Source: an alpha proteobacterium HIMB59 (GTDB taxonomy: Bacteria; Pseudomonadota; Alphaproteobacteria; HIMB59). From it: a stretch of 64,000 nucleotides of DNA. Below the pieces are notes generated by a model. That model did not search any database. It was not told the DNA's origin and saw nothing but the letters and a program-made list of their open reading frames with translations. The stretch lies in assembly GCA_000299115.1 (NCBI GenBank), contig CP003801.1:620001-684000 (forward strand), given 5' to 3'. Of this stretch, positions 43,711 through 52,665 are shown one piece after another; within the stretch, counting starts at the first letter, position 1, and the number at the start of each line of letters is the position of its first letter. Position numbers and translations under genes: made by a program.

Positions 43711-44766
43711 ATGACTAAAAATAAGCCAAAAAATAACTATCAAGGCGGGGCTGAGGATTTCAAAGGCTTTATTCGATTATCTTCTAATGAAAATAATGAC
43801 GGTCCTTCTAGCAGAGTAAAAACTGCTTTAAAAAATAATGTTAATTTCTCTAATATTTATCCAGAATTAGATGGCGAAACTCTCAGAAATCAAATTTCTA
43901 AAACTTATTCTTTAAATTCTGAGCAACTTATTTTAGGAGCTGGATCAGATGAAGTTTTACAAATGATCTATGCCACTTTTACCAAACCTGGAGATGAAGT
44001 AATTTTCACTAAATATGCTTTTGCAATGTACGCTATTTATGCAAAGAACTTTAAATGTAAGCCTAGAATTTTCAATGACTCAAAATTTCAATTCTCTTTA
44101 AATGAATTTGCAAAACTAGCTTCTTCTAAAACAAAAATTATTTTTCTAGCAAATCCAAACAACCCTACAGGATCAATTTTCTATAAGGATGAAATAATTA
44201 ACTTTATAAAAAAAATAAATAAAAAAACCTTAATTGTTTTGGACTCAGCTTACTGTGAATATTTACAAGAAAAAAACTATGACGATGGATTATCTTTAGT
44301 AAAAAAATTTCCAAATTTAATTATAACTAGATCTTTTTCAAAGATTTATGCATTAGGAGGTCTTCGAATTGGTTGGGGCTACTCCTCGATGCAAAACATT
44401 TTAAAATTATATCAATATAAAAAGCCATTCAATGTCTCTAGATTATCGTGTATTGCTGCCACAGAAGCATTAAAAGATCAGCGTTGGATTTCCAGAAGTA
44501 TAAAAAATAATCAAAATAATAAAAAATATACAGCTAATAATTTAAATAATTCTTTGATTAAAACGATAGATACTACAGCAAATTTTATCCTTCTTAAATT
44601 TAGTCATGAAAAAATAGCAAATAAATTTGTGAAATTTCTCTATACCAATAAAATTACTGTAAGGCATCTAGCTTCATACGGTTTACCTAAATATGTGCGT
44701 ATGACTATCGGCAGTCTTACTGAAATGAAAAAAACAATTAAGGTTTGTAATAGGTTTAATGTTTAA
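43711..44766 (+). CDS. hisC: Histidinol-phosphate/aromatic aminotransferase
   Basis: A 351-aa class-I PLP aminotransferase of HisC type. It has FIRLSSNENNDGPS at the N-terminus, NPNNPTGS, the PLP lysine in TRSFSKIYALGG, and RIGW. Its stop lies eight bases inside the following tyrA-like gene. The TyrA partner suggests it may serve tyrosine/phenylalanine as well as histidine synthesis. Confidence 0.85.
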   Translation: MTKNKPKNNYQGGAEDFKGFIRLSSNENNDGPSSRVKTALKNNVNFSNIYPELDGETLRNQISKTYSLNSEQLILGAGSDEVLQMIYATFTKPGDEVIFTKYAFAMYAIYAKNFKCKPRIFNDSKFQFSLNEFAKLASSKTKIIFLANPNNPTGSIFYKDEIINFIKKINKKTLIVLDSAYCEYLQEKNYDDGLSLVKKFPNLIITRSFSKIYALGGLRIGWGYSSMQNILKLYQYKKPFNVSRLSCIAATEALKDQRWISRSIKNNQNNKKYTANNLNNSLIKTIDTTANFILLKFSHEKIANKFVKFLYTNKITVRHLASYGLPKYVRMTIGSLTEMKKTIKVCNRFNV

Positions 44767-45652
44767 AAATATATTAATTATCGGCTTTGGAATGATTGGG
44801 TCATCTATAGCGAGATCGATACCAAAATCTTCAAAACAGCCCAATATCTATGCTTTTGACAAATCCAAAGATTTTTCAAAAAGATTAAAAAAGTCAAAAT
44901 TGAATGTTAGTTCCATCAAATCTCTTGAAGATATTAAGAAATTATCAATAGATTTGATCATTATATGTACACCTGTCCTACAGTATGAAACTATTTTAAA
45001 GAAAATAGATAATTTACATGATCAGAACTTTATAGTGACTGATGTAGGTTCAACTAAAAAAAATATTGAGGATATTTATTTTAAAAATAATTTTAAATTT
45101 AGATTTGTTCCTTCTCACCCTATAGCTGGAATTGAAAAATCCGGATTAGAAAATGGCTTTTTAGGCTTATTTGATAACCGCTACAGTATCATCTGCCCTT
45201 TAAAAAATTCGAATGATAAAGATATTTCATTAGTTAGCAAGTTTTGGAAATCTTTATCTATGAAAATAGAAGTGATGTCTGCAAGAGAACATGATCATGT
45301 ACTTAGCCTAACTTCACATTTGCCACATATTATTTCTTATTCTTTAGTCTTAACAGCTATTAAAAAAGAAAAATCCTTAAACTCTAAGCTAGTTAAATTC
45401 TCTGCTGGAGGTTTTAGAGATTTTACTCGTGTCGCTGGTAGTGATCCAGAAATGTGGAGAGATATCTTTCTGGCAAATAGTAAAGAGATTAAGAAATTAA
45501 CAAATATGTTTATTGGAGAGCTCCAAAAATTCTCAAAAGAGTTGAATTCTCAAAATTCTAAAAAATTATTAACAAAATTACAAAAAACAAAAAATATTAG
45601 AAATCGAATTGTAAAGGCAAGACAAGCAGGAAAATTTATTCCTAATGATTAA
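44759..45652 (+). CDS. tyrA: Prephenate/arogenate dehydrogenase
   Basis: A 297-aa protein with NAD motif IIGFGMIGSSIARS (residues about 6-19), VTDVGSTKK, the substrate His in FVPSHPIAGIEKSG, and SLTSHLPHIISYSL. These mark the TyrA dehydrogenase domain, without a fused chorismate mutase. It overlaps the aminotransferase by eight bases and converges with the plsC-like gene. Confidence 0.9.
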   Translation: MFKNILIIGFGMIGSSIARSIPKSSKQPNIYAFDKSKDFSKRLKKSKLNVSSIKSLEDIKKLSIDLIIICTPVLQYETILKKIDNLHDQNFIVTDVGSTKKNIEDIYFKNNFKFRFVPSHPIAGIEKSGLENGFLGLFDNRYSIICPLKNSNDKDISLVSKFWKSLSMKIEVMSAREHDHVLSLTSHLPHIISYSLVLTAIKKEKSLNSKLVKFSAGGFRDFTRVAGSDPEMWRDIFLANSKEIKKLTNMFIGELQKFSKELNSQNSKKLLTKLQKTKNIRNRIVKARQAGKFIPND

Positions 45653-46313
45653 GGGAATTTATAGCTTTTTTTAGTTGATTAAGAAATTCCTGTTTGCTTA
45701 ATCCAGGCTGAATAGGTTCTTTAAATTCAATTAATATTTCTCCAGATTTAATTTTATTATTTTTAGGCCAATAAAGACCTGTATTAAGAGCTATAGGGAC
45801 TACTGGTTTATTTAGTGATTTATACATTGAAAAAATACCAGGCTTCAAATCAGGCTCTTCTCCATAAGTGGTCCTGGTACCTTCAGGAAAAATGATTACG
45901 GGACGATATTCTACATATTCAGCAGTTTGTTCATTTACATATCTTAGACTTTGGATTCCTTGACTACGATCAATGGCTATCATTCCTAGTTTTTTTAGAT
46001 AAGTTCCAAAAAGCGGAATAGATAATAATTCTTTTTTGAGGATATAGGCTGGATTATAAAAAAGTTGATTAAAGTATATTGTTTCAAACATAGACTGATG
46101 TTTACTAGCGAATAGACATCCTTTTAAATTAGCCAGATCGGGGTTGATCACTTTTATTCTGATATTAAAAATACGAAGTACCCACTTCATATTATTAGTA
46201 AAAAATATAACAAAAAATCGAAAATTTTTATATTTGAAAGGCAGTCCCATTAGAGAAATAATTAAAACTATTGCTGTAGTTAAATAAAATAAAATTAAAA
46301 AACTAAATCTCAT
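45642..46313 (-). CDS. plsC: 1-acyl-glycerol-3-phosphate acyltransferase family protein
   Basis: A 223-aa membrane-anchored PlsC-type acyltransferase. The catalytic box is KHQSMFET (His-X4-Glu rather than the commoner His-X4-Asp; the Glu form also occurs in this family), and FPEGTRT is the acyl-acceptor motif. N-terminal hydrophobic segments anchor it. It makes phosphatidic acid from lysophosphatidic acid. It overlaps the YdcF-like gene by 11 bases. Confidence 0.88.
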   Translation of the reverse strand: MRFSFLILFYLTTAIVLIISLMGLPFKYKNFRFFVIFFTNNMKWVLRIFNIRIKVINPDLANLKGCLFASKHQSMFETIYFNQLFYNPAYILKKELLSIPLFGTYLKKLGMIAIDRSQGIQSLRYVNEQTAEYVEYRPVIIFPEGTRTTYGEEPDLKPGIFSMYKSLNKPVVPIALNTGLYWPKNNKIKSGEILIEFKEPIQPGLSKQEFLNQLKKAINSLNH

Positions 46314-46869
46314 ATTTTTTTACAAATACTATTTTTGAAATTAATAATTTCACATATTCTTCTATCATTTTCTCAAAAGGAATTATGAATTCCTCATTAT
46401 TTACTGCATAGGGAATAACTTCCAGCCCTGAGAGTTGATTAAAAAGAAATTCAGCTCGTTGCATATGAAGATTTGAAGTAATAAGAAGAATAGATTGAAT
46501 TTTTTTTTCTAAAGCCCAATACCTTGTCTCCAAAGCATTCTCATAAGTATTTTCAGATAAATATCCCACCTCTATACAACATTGAACCATATCTCTATCA
46601 AAGTTTAAGATATTGACTAATACTACTTCTGAATTAAATGTGTTATCAACTCCAGAAATAAATAGTTTTCTTTGATTAGAATTTTCAATTTGATTATACC
46701 CTTCTATTATTCTTTCGCCTTTTCCACCAGTTAATACAACAATAGCATCAACATTGAAATTACTTATTTTTTGGTTAGGTAAGTTATTTTTAAATTTTAC
46801 TATTCCGAGTGCTAAGGATAGAAGAATTAAAGCTAAAAGAATGTTAATACGTTTTAAAAATAATATCAT
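46303..46869 (-). CDS. YdcF/SanA-type DUF218 protein
   Basis: A 188-aa protein with one N-terminal membrane segment and a DUF218 domain: AIVVLTGGKGERI, KLFISGVD, the ENTYENA segment and ITSNLHMQRAEF. Family members affect envelope integrity in other bacteria; the reaction is unknown. The start abuts the lysA stop. Confidence 0.8.
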   Translation of the reverse strand: MILFLKRINILLALILLSLALGIVKFKNNLPNQKISNFNVDAIVVLTGGKGERIIEGYNQIENSNQRKLFISGVDNTFNSEVVLVNILNFDRDMVQCCIEVGYLSENTYENALETRYWALEKKIQSILLITSNLHMQRAEFLFNQLSGLEVIPYAVNNEEFIIPFEKMIEEYVKLLISKIVFVKKYEI

Positions 46870-48053
46870 TACATGATTTCATTTTTACATAAATCCTCAA
46901 GGGTATCTCTTGAACGAATGACTCTGTACTCATTCTTTCCCATTAAGACTTCAAGTGGTCTTGGACGACTATTATAAGTAGATGACATAGATGAGCCATA
47001 AGCGCCGACATTAGTAAATTTTAAGTAATCTCCCACTTTTACTTCTGGTAAATTTACATTTTTAGCTAAAAAATCTGTCGACTCACAAATACCTCCTGCA
47101 ATATCGTAGTTTTTGAGTTCTTTTGAATTGCTTATGGTTTGGATCGGGGGGTCAATTTCATAGAGAGCTGGACGGAGATATTCTGAAAAAGAAGCATCTG
47201 TAATAATAATTGTTCGATCACCGCTATTTTTGATGTAAAGAATTTTTGTAATTAATTCTCCACTATCAGCAACAATGAATCTGCCAGGCTCAAATATAAT
47301 ATGATAGTTTTTATCTTTAAGTAGGTTTTGTAATTCTTTTTGCCATTCATAAAAGTCTAAAGTGTCATCAGAATGATCCATCACTCCAAAACCACCACCG
47401 AAATCAAGATTAGTAATTGTATGATTTTTTTTGTTTAACTGATCTGCGAGTAAAATTAATTGCTCGTATGATTGTATCAATTTTTGATGATCGACAATCT
47501 GACTTCCTATATGAACTGATAAAGTTGATAAATGAACACCTTTCATCTCTAAAATTCTATCAAAATTAATTTGGTCCACAGATATACCAAATTTACCACC
47601 AGACTTTCCTGTAGTGATTTTTTCAAGAGTATCGGCATCTATATTAGGGTTTAGTCTTACTCCAATATTTGTTTTTAAACCTTTGCTTAAGGAATATTCA
47701 TTAATGAAGTCTATTTCCTCTAAATTCTCAACATTTATAGATTTAATTTGTTGAGTAACAGCATATTTTAAATCAAATTCAGTTTTCCCTGGTCCATCAA
47801 AAATAACTTCGGATGGATCTATGCCGGCTTTAAGCGATTTAAATAATTCTCCAGCAGAAACTACCTCGGCACCAAAATCTTGTCTTTTAAGTAAATTGAG
47901 AATAGCTAAATTAGGATTTGCCTTAACAGCAAAATGAAATTTATGAGAAAAATTTAAATCTAATTCTTTTAGATGTTTTGTTTTAGCTATTATAGTCTCT
48001 TCATTATAAAGATAGAAGGGAGTAGAAAACTCATTTAAAATTTTATCAAACAT
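46869..48053 (-). CDS. lysA: Diaminopimelate decarboxylase
   Basis: A 394-aa alanine-racemase-fold PLP enzyme. The PLP lysine is Lys44 (FAVKANPN); also HIGSQ, FGGGFGV, EPGRF and CESTDFLA with the active-site Cys. It makes L-lysine from meso-DAP. It is preceded, as in pseudomonads, by a small lipoprotein gene and argH. Confidence 0.95.
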   Translation of the reverse strand: MFDKILNEFSTPFYLYNEETIIAKTKHLKELDLNFSHKFHFAVKANPNLAILNLLKRQDFGAEVVSAGELFKSLKAGIDPSEVIFDGPGKTEFDLKYAVTQQIKSINVENLEEIDFINEYSLSKGLKTNIGVRLNPNIDADTLEKITTGKSGGKFGISVDQINFDRILEMKGVHLSTLSVHIGSQIVDHQKLIQSYEQLILLADQLNKKNHTITNLDFGGGFGVMDHSDDTLDFYEWQKELQNLLKDKNYHIIFEPGRFIVADSGELITKILYIKNSGDRTIIITDASFSEYLRPALYEIDPPIQTISNSKELKNYDIAGGICESTDFLAKNVNLPEVKVGDYLKFTNVGAYGSSMSSTYNSRPRPLEVLMGKNEYRVIRSRDTLEDLCKNEIM

Positions 48054-48055
48054 TT

Positions 48056-48202
48056 TTACTCCTCAGGGTATTCATATTCTTCATTAGGAGGAAATGGGAA
48101 TTGAGATTTATCTATAACTCCCTCAGGTAATTTGTTCGGTTTTTTATTTCCACATGAGATCAAAGATAGAGAAATGAATAAAATTGATACTAATTTAAGC
48201 AT
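48056..48202 (-). CDS. lppL: Small lipoprotein (LppL/LptM-like)
   Basis: A 48-aa frame with a lipoprotein signal (MLKLVSILFISLSLISCGNKK), giving Cys17 as lipidation site after the lipobox LISC. A short proline- and glutamate-rich tail (FPFPPNEEYEYPEE) follows. It stands between argH and lysA, exactly where LppL/LptM-type peptides occur in many proteobacteria. LptM is reported to help LptD folding; that role here is inferred. Confidence 0.75.
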   Translation of the reverse strand: MLKLVSILFISLSLISCGNKKPNKLPEGVIDKSQFPFPPNEEYEYPEE

Positions 48203-48203
48203 A

Positions 48204-49595
48204 TTACTTTAGGAACTTCTGAAATTTACGAATTTTTTTAGAAACTTCTTTTGGGTTAGTGCTCATATTTGTCTTTTTTCTTGCTAAACTTTTTTTAACA
48301 TCAATATACTGATAGATGTTGGAGTCTATTGATTTTTCAAACTTCTGAAATTCCTTTAAGGATATTTCAGAAAGTTTCATTTTATTATTCAAGGCAAATT
48401 GCACGATTTCAGCAATAGTTTTATAAGACTTTCTGAATGGAATATTTTTTTCAATAACCAAATAATCAGCTAAATCAGTAGCAGTGGCAAAATTAGTCTC
48501 ACATAATTCAACCCCAATTTTTTTATTGAAATGTGATTTTTTGATTACATCGCTCATAACATTAAGACAGATAGATAATTCATCAAAACAATCAAAAATA
48601 ATTTTTTTATCTTCTTGGAAATCTTTAAAATAAGTTAATGGAAGATTAGAAATAATATTCGAAAATTCTTGAGATTTGCTTCTTATTATATTTGCCTTTG
48701 AACGTATTAACTCTAAAGAGTCCGGATTTCTTTTTTGAGGCATAATTGAACTTCCAGTTGAGTACTCAGAATGAACATCAAATAATCCGGCCAAATTACT
48801 TGACCATAGAATTAATTCAGAGGCAAGTTTGCCCAAATGAATTGAAGTCATGGTACAGGCATGAAGAAAATACATGCAAAAATCTCGGTCACTGACGCCA
48901 TCCATTGAATTTTGTTTTGATTTACTAAATCCCAGTTTTTTATTTAATAAATTTTGATCAAGTTGATAGTTGCTTCCTGCTAAGGCAGCACTTCCTAGGA
49001 CATTTTCATCTGCACCATATATGCTAAAATCAAAATATTCCAAATCACGTTTAAACATTTCAAGGTAAGCCAATAGGTGATGAGCTAGAGACAAAGGTTG
49101 TGCTATTTGTAAATGAGTAAAACCCGGAATGATTGTTTCTTGATGCTTGTTTGCCTGATATAAAATAGAATGCATAACCATCTTGATTAATTCTTGTATT
49201 TCTTTAGATGATTTTTTTGTCCATAGGCGTGTATCAGTAGCTACTTGATCATTTCTTGATCTGCCAGTGTGAATTTTTAATGCGATATCACCAATTCTTT
49301 GATGAAGAAAATATTCTACATTCATATGGATATCTTCATTTTTTTTTGAAAACTTGATCTTTCCTTTTTGATAATCATTTAAAATTCCATTTAAACCTTG
49401 ATGGATTTTTTTTTCTTCATTTTTAGAAATTACTTTTAATTTCTCTAAGGCACTTACATGAGCTTGGGTGACCAAAATATCTTCTTCTATAAGTCTTTGA
49501 TCTACATCTATCGAACTGTTAAAATCTTCCATTAAAGATGATGTCTTTTTGTTGATAGAGGTAGATAAGAGCTTATTATTTTTCTTTTTAGTCAT
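48204..49595 (-). CDS. argH: Argininosuccinate lyase
   Basis: A 463-aa enzyme of standard length. It shows SIDVDQRL, HTGRSRNDQVATD, and the fumarase-superfamily signature GSSIMPQKRNPD with catalytic Ser. It splits argininosuccinate into arginine and fumarate. It is first in the argH-lppL-lysA-ydcF-plsC run; the HIG1-type gene lies 12 bp upstream on the same strand. Confidence 0.95.
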   Translation of the reverse strand: MTKKKNNKLLSTSINKKTSSLMEDFNSSIDVDQRLIEEDILVTQAHVSALEKLKVISKNEEKKIHQGLNGILNDYQKGKIKFSKKNEDIHMNVEYFLHQRIGDIALKIHTGRSRNDQVATDTRLWTKKSSKEIQELIKMVMHSILYQANKHQETIIPGFTHLQIAQPLSLAHHLLAYLEMFKRDLEYFDFSIYGADENVLGSAALAGSNYQLDQNLLNKKLGFSKSKQNSMDGVSDRDFCMYFLHACTMTSIHLGKLASELILWSSNLAGLFDVHSEYSTGSSIMPQKRNPDSLELIRSKANIIRSKSQEFSNIISNLPLTYFKDFQEDKKIIFDCFDELSICLNVMSDVIKKSHFNKKIGVELCETNFATATDLADYLVIEKNIPFRKSYKTIAEIVQFALNNKMKLSEISLKEFQKFEKSIDSNIYQYIDVKKSLARKKTNMSTNPKEVSKKIRKFQKFLK

Positions 49596-49607
49596 GAGTG
49601 TAATTAA

Positions 49608-49814
49608 TTATCTTGATAAATATATAATGGCAGCAAAGACAAAAACAGCTATACCTTGAAATAACACTCTCATTCTCATAAGTTTATTGCTATGTTTTTT
49701 GTTAAAATTTCCATTTTTAGCCATTGCAATGACACCTACCACCACCATAAGCAATGCCAAAAGCATAGATATAATGAGAATAATGGGTAAGATGCCAGAT
49801 GTGCTCATGGTCAA
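49608..49814 (-). CDS. HIG1-domain twin-helix small protein
   Basis: A 68-aa membrane protein with two hydrophobic segments and the HIG1-type motif SNKLMRMRVLFQG between them. Alphaproteobacterial members are small relatives of the mitochondrial respiratory-supercomplex factor. An ATG six bases further in is also possible. Role here: probable inner-membrane respiratory accessory protein. Confidence 0.8.
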   Translation of the reverse strand: MTMSTSGILPIILIISMLLALLMVVVGVIAMAKNGNFNKKHSNKLMRMRVLFQGIAVFVFAAIIYLSR

Positions 49815-49865
49815 TAGTTATCAAATTATCCTTAAATGTCTAATTATTAAATTTGAGCTAAAAAT

Positions 49866-50468
49866 ATGAAAAAAATAGTTCTTTTTCTTCATGGTTATGG
49901 CTCTAATGGTAGCGATCTCATTTCATTAAAGGATTATTTTCATCTCAATCAATCTGAAACAGAATTTATTTCTCCTAACGCCCCAGAACCATGTGAATTT
50001 AATTTTTTTGGCTATCAATGGTTTGCTTTAAGAGAAAGATCAGAGGAAGAAATTCAAGCAGGCTTAAAATCTGCATTTTTTTATTTAGATGAAATTGTGA
50101 ACGATATCAAAAAAAAATTTCAGATTAATTCTGATCAAATTTCAATCCTTGGATTTTCACAAGGTTCAATGCTAGCGACATATTATGCTCTTCAAAACGA
50201 AGATACTTTTCAAAATATTTTTTCATTATCTGGTTCGTTGCCAAAAAAAATTCTTGAGGAAATAGAATTAAAAAAAAATAATACTAAATATTTGATATTT
50301 CATGGAAAAATAGATGATGTAGTCTCCCCAAACCAAGCCATAGAGACTCATAGTTTTCTCTCAGATCAAAAAATCAAAAGTCAATTAATTATGGATGATA
50401 ATTGTGGTCATTCAATAAGCCCTTTGGCGATAGAAGCTATCAACAATCAATTTAAAAATTGGATTTAA
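49866..50468 (+). CDS. Carboxylesterase/phospholipase-family alpha/beta hydrolase
   Basis: A 200-aa protein with oxyanion region FLHGYGSNG, nucleophile elbow GFSQGS, Asp in GKIDDVVSP and His in NCGHSIS. This is the YpfH/acyl-protein-thioesterase-like group. It probably hydrolyses small esters; natural substrate unknown. Confidence 0.88.
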   Translation: MKKIVLFLHGYGSNGSDLISLKDYFHLNQSETEFISPNAPEPCEFNFFGYQWFALRERSEEEIQAGLKSAFFYLDEIVNDIKKKFQINSDQISILGFSQGSMLATYYALQNEDTFQNIFSLSGSLPKKILEEIELKKNNTKYLIFHGKIDDVVSPNQAIETHSFLSDQKIKSQLIMDDNCGHSISPLAIEAINNQFKNWI

Positions 50469-50515
50469 CCAATATTTTACAGCCCATTGGCTACTCGATA
50501 TGTTATTATTAGTTA

Positions 50516-51076
50516 ATGATAAATTCGAATCATTGTCCATCATTGGTTCTCAACGCAGATTATCGTCCTCTTAGTTATTTTCCTTTATCTATATGGAGCT
50601 GGAAAGATACTGTAAAAGCAGTTTTTTTAGATAGAGTAAACATAGTTGAGGAGTATGACCAAAAAGTATCATCTCCCTCCTTTGAAATGTATCTGCCAAG
50701 TATTATAGCTTTAAAAGATTACATTCCTCATAATCACACGCCCGCCTTTACTAGGTTTAATGTATTTTTAAGAGATGATTTTACTTGTCAGTATTGTTAT
50801 GAAAAATTTTCTACCAAAGAATTAACTTTTGATCATTTGATTCCACGATCTAAAGGAGGGTTAACTAACTGGGAGAATGTAGTTACGGCATGTTCCCATT
50901 GTAATTGGACGAAAGGAAGTAAGAGTTTATCTCAGGTAGGGTTTAAATTAATGAGAAAACCTAAAGAGCCCTCTCAATACTCCTTAAGGTTAAAAAGTAA
51001 GAATTTTCCATCTGATTATCTTCATTCTAGTTGGAGAGACTATCTTTATTGGGATAGTATATTAGAAAAGGATTAA
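50516..51076 (+). CDS. HNH endonuclease family protein
   Basis: A 186-aa protein with a zinc HNH core: CQYCYEKF, LTFDHLIPRSKGG, NVVTACSHCN. The N-terminus, VLNADYRPLSYFPLSIWSWKD, is typical of the widely conserved stand-alone HNH proteins. It probably nicks DNA, but the biological role in this chromosomal family is unclear. It is convergent with coq7 and overlaps it by four bases. Confidence 0.88.
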   Translation: MINSNHCPSLVLNADYRPLSYFPLSIWSWKDTVKAVFLDRVNIVEEYDQKVSSPSFEMYLPSIIALKDYIPHNHTPAFTRFNVFLRDDFTCQYCYEKFSTKELTFDHLIPRSKGGLTNWENVVTACSHCNWTKGSKSLSQVGFKLMRKPKEPSQYSLRLKSKNFPSDYLHSSWRDYLYWDSILEKD

Positions 51077-51630
51077 TATTTTTTTGAAATTTTTATAGCC
51101 GTATAACAGAGCTGTTTAATTGTCTTTGAAAGGAGAACATACCCAGTGGTCATTTCGGCTTGGTGCTCAACTCCTGTATCATGATGTTCGAGTTCATCTT
51201 CACGAAATTTTTTTACTGTTTTAAGTAACTGAGGATTAATTTTTCTTTTTTTGAGTTCTTCAGCTTGCTCTTCGTAATGTTGTCCTATGACCTCTTCAAC
51301 AGCAACCGTGCAAGCCATTGCAGCTTTTTTTCCCAAAAGAGCCGTTCCCACACCCAGTGCATATCCAGCAATATTCCATATAGGAAACATAATTGTAGGT
51401 TTTACATCCTCTTTCACAATAAGTTCATCAAAAGTTGATTTATGGATTTCTTCTTGCTCCGCCATTTCTTTAATCTCTTTTCCAAATTCTGTATTTTCAT
51501 TGAAAATAGCAAGTTGACCTCTATAAATCTGTGTCGCGCCATGCTCACCTGCATGATCAACACGAATGATTTCTTCAATTAGTTTTTTATCTTGCGGTTT
51601 AAGTTTTTTTAATTTTTTCTTTACGGCCAT
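51073..51630 (-). CDS. coq7: Demethoxyubiquinone hydroxylase Coq7
   Basis: A 185-aa di-iron carboxylate protein. It has RVDHAGEHGA, EEIHKSTFDEL, AVEEVIGQHYEEQ and EDELEHHDTGVE, the repeated ExxH iron ligands. It hydroxylates the ubiquinone precursor at C6. Its start lies 32 bases inside dsbB, a long overlap; later in-frame starts would remove family sequence. Confidence 0.92.
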   Translation of the reverse strand: MAVKKKLKKLKPQDKKLIEEIIRVDHAGEHGATQIYRGQLAIFNENTEFGKEIKEMAEQEEIHKSTFDELIVKEDVKPTIMFPIWNIAGYALGVGTALLGKKAAMACTVAVEEVIGQHYEEQAEELKKRKINPQLLKTVKKFREDELEHHDTGVEHQAEMTTGYVLLSKTIKQLCYTAIKISKKY

Positions 51631-52078
51631 AGAAAATTATTAGTATCAGAAACATTAATGAAAAAAAAGAATTATAAAGCGATAGGGGTATGCCAAAATA
51701 TTTCAAATTAGCATTTGAGCAGTTCACAATAAGAGTATCACTCATCAACGCCTCTTTTAGTTGATTGATATCATTCGGAATTTCTGCACTTTGGCAACCG
51801 CTATAACTAATTATCTCATAGGTACTAAGTGTGTGGTAATTAGAAATTAAAAATTCTGCTATCAATGAGAGAATAAGCATGAGAAATGAAAGTTTAATAA
51901 TTTGAGGAAATAAAAGTTTAACTAAACCAATCAAAATAATAACGTAATATGGAATTCTTTGATAAGTACATAATTTGCATGGAGCATGACCTAGTGCATA
52001 TTGCATAAAGAAAGCTGATAAGATTGCAAAAATAGAAAACAAAACAGTTAAAAAAAATAAATTTTTCGAATTAAGCAT
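51599..52078 (-). CDS. dsbB: Disulfide bond formation protein DsbB
   Basis: A 159-aa four-helix membrane protein with the redox pair CKLC (GHAPCKLCTYQR) and the second periplasmic pair formed by SGCQSAE and IVNCSNAN. It reoxidises a DsbA-type partner using quinone. It overlaps the upstream DedA-like gene by eight bases. Confidence 0.9.
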   Translation of the reverse strand: MLNSKNLFFLTVLFSIFAILSAFFMQYALGHAPCKLCTYQRIPYYVIILIGLVKLLFPQIIKLSFLMLILSLIAEFLISNYHTLSTYEIISYSGCQSAEIPNDINQLKEALMSDTLIVNCSNANLKYFGIPLSLYNSFFSLMFLILIIFYGRKEKIKKT

Positions 52079-52637
52079 GACCTAATAATAAATATATAAT
52101 TAAAATAATTAATACGGGAATAATTAAAAATATAATTGTTTTATTTTTCTTTATAAGCTCAACACCATAATCTCCAAATCTATAAACTATATAACCGATA
52201 ATTAAAAATCTTAAGCCTCGAGATAAAAATGATAACAGAATAAAATATATAAAATTAAATTTTGCATAGCCACTTGTTATGGCAATAATTTTGTAAGGAA
52301 TGGGTGTAAACCCACCCAGAAATATTGCTATTAAACCATATTGGTCATAAAAATTAAAAAATAATGCCTGTTTACTGAGATCAAAAATTTCTTTGATTGA
52401 GTCAAATAAAAATAAGCCAAGAAAATATCCTAATGCACCACCTAAGATTGAGAATAAAGTACAGTTGATAACAGATGTGAAGAACTTATTTTTATTAAAG
52501 TGTATAAGAGGAATTAAAATAACATCTGGTGGAATGGGAAAGAAAATACTTTCAATGAAAGCGATAAGAGATAAAAAAAATTGAGAATACCGACCAGTTG
52601 ATTTTTTTTCGATATAAATATAGATGCTGTTCCACAT
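52071..52637 (-). CDS. DedA/YqaA-type (VTT domain) membrane protein
   Basis: A 188-aa membrane protein with ESIFFPIPPDVILIP, the GALGYFLG helix and GGFTPIPYKIIAITSGYA, matching the SNARE-associated/VTT (YqaA) pattern. Members are lipid-scramblase-like or transporters of polyprenyl lipids. It heads the dsbB-coq7 run. Confidence 0.87.
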   Translation of the reverse strand: MWNSIYIYIEKKSTGRYSQFFLSLIAFIESIFFPIPPDVILIPLIHFNKNKFFTSVINCTLFSILGGALGYFLGLFLFDSIKEIFDLSKQALFFNFYDQYGLIAIFLGGFTPIPYKIIAITSGYAKFNFIYFILLSFLSRGLRFLIIGYIVYRFGDYGVELIKKNKTIIFLIIPVLIILIIYLLLGHA

Positions 52638-52665
52638 TTGAGATTAAAATTTTAAAATTATAAAA

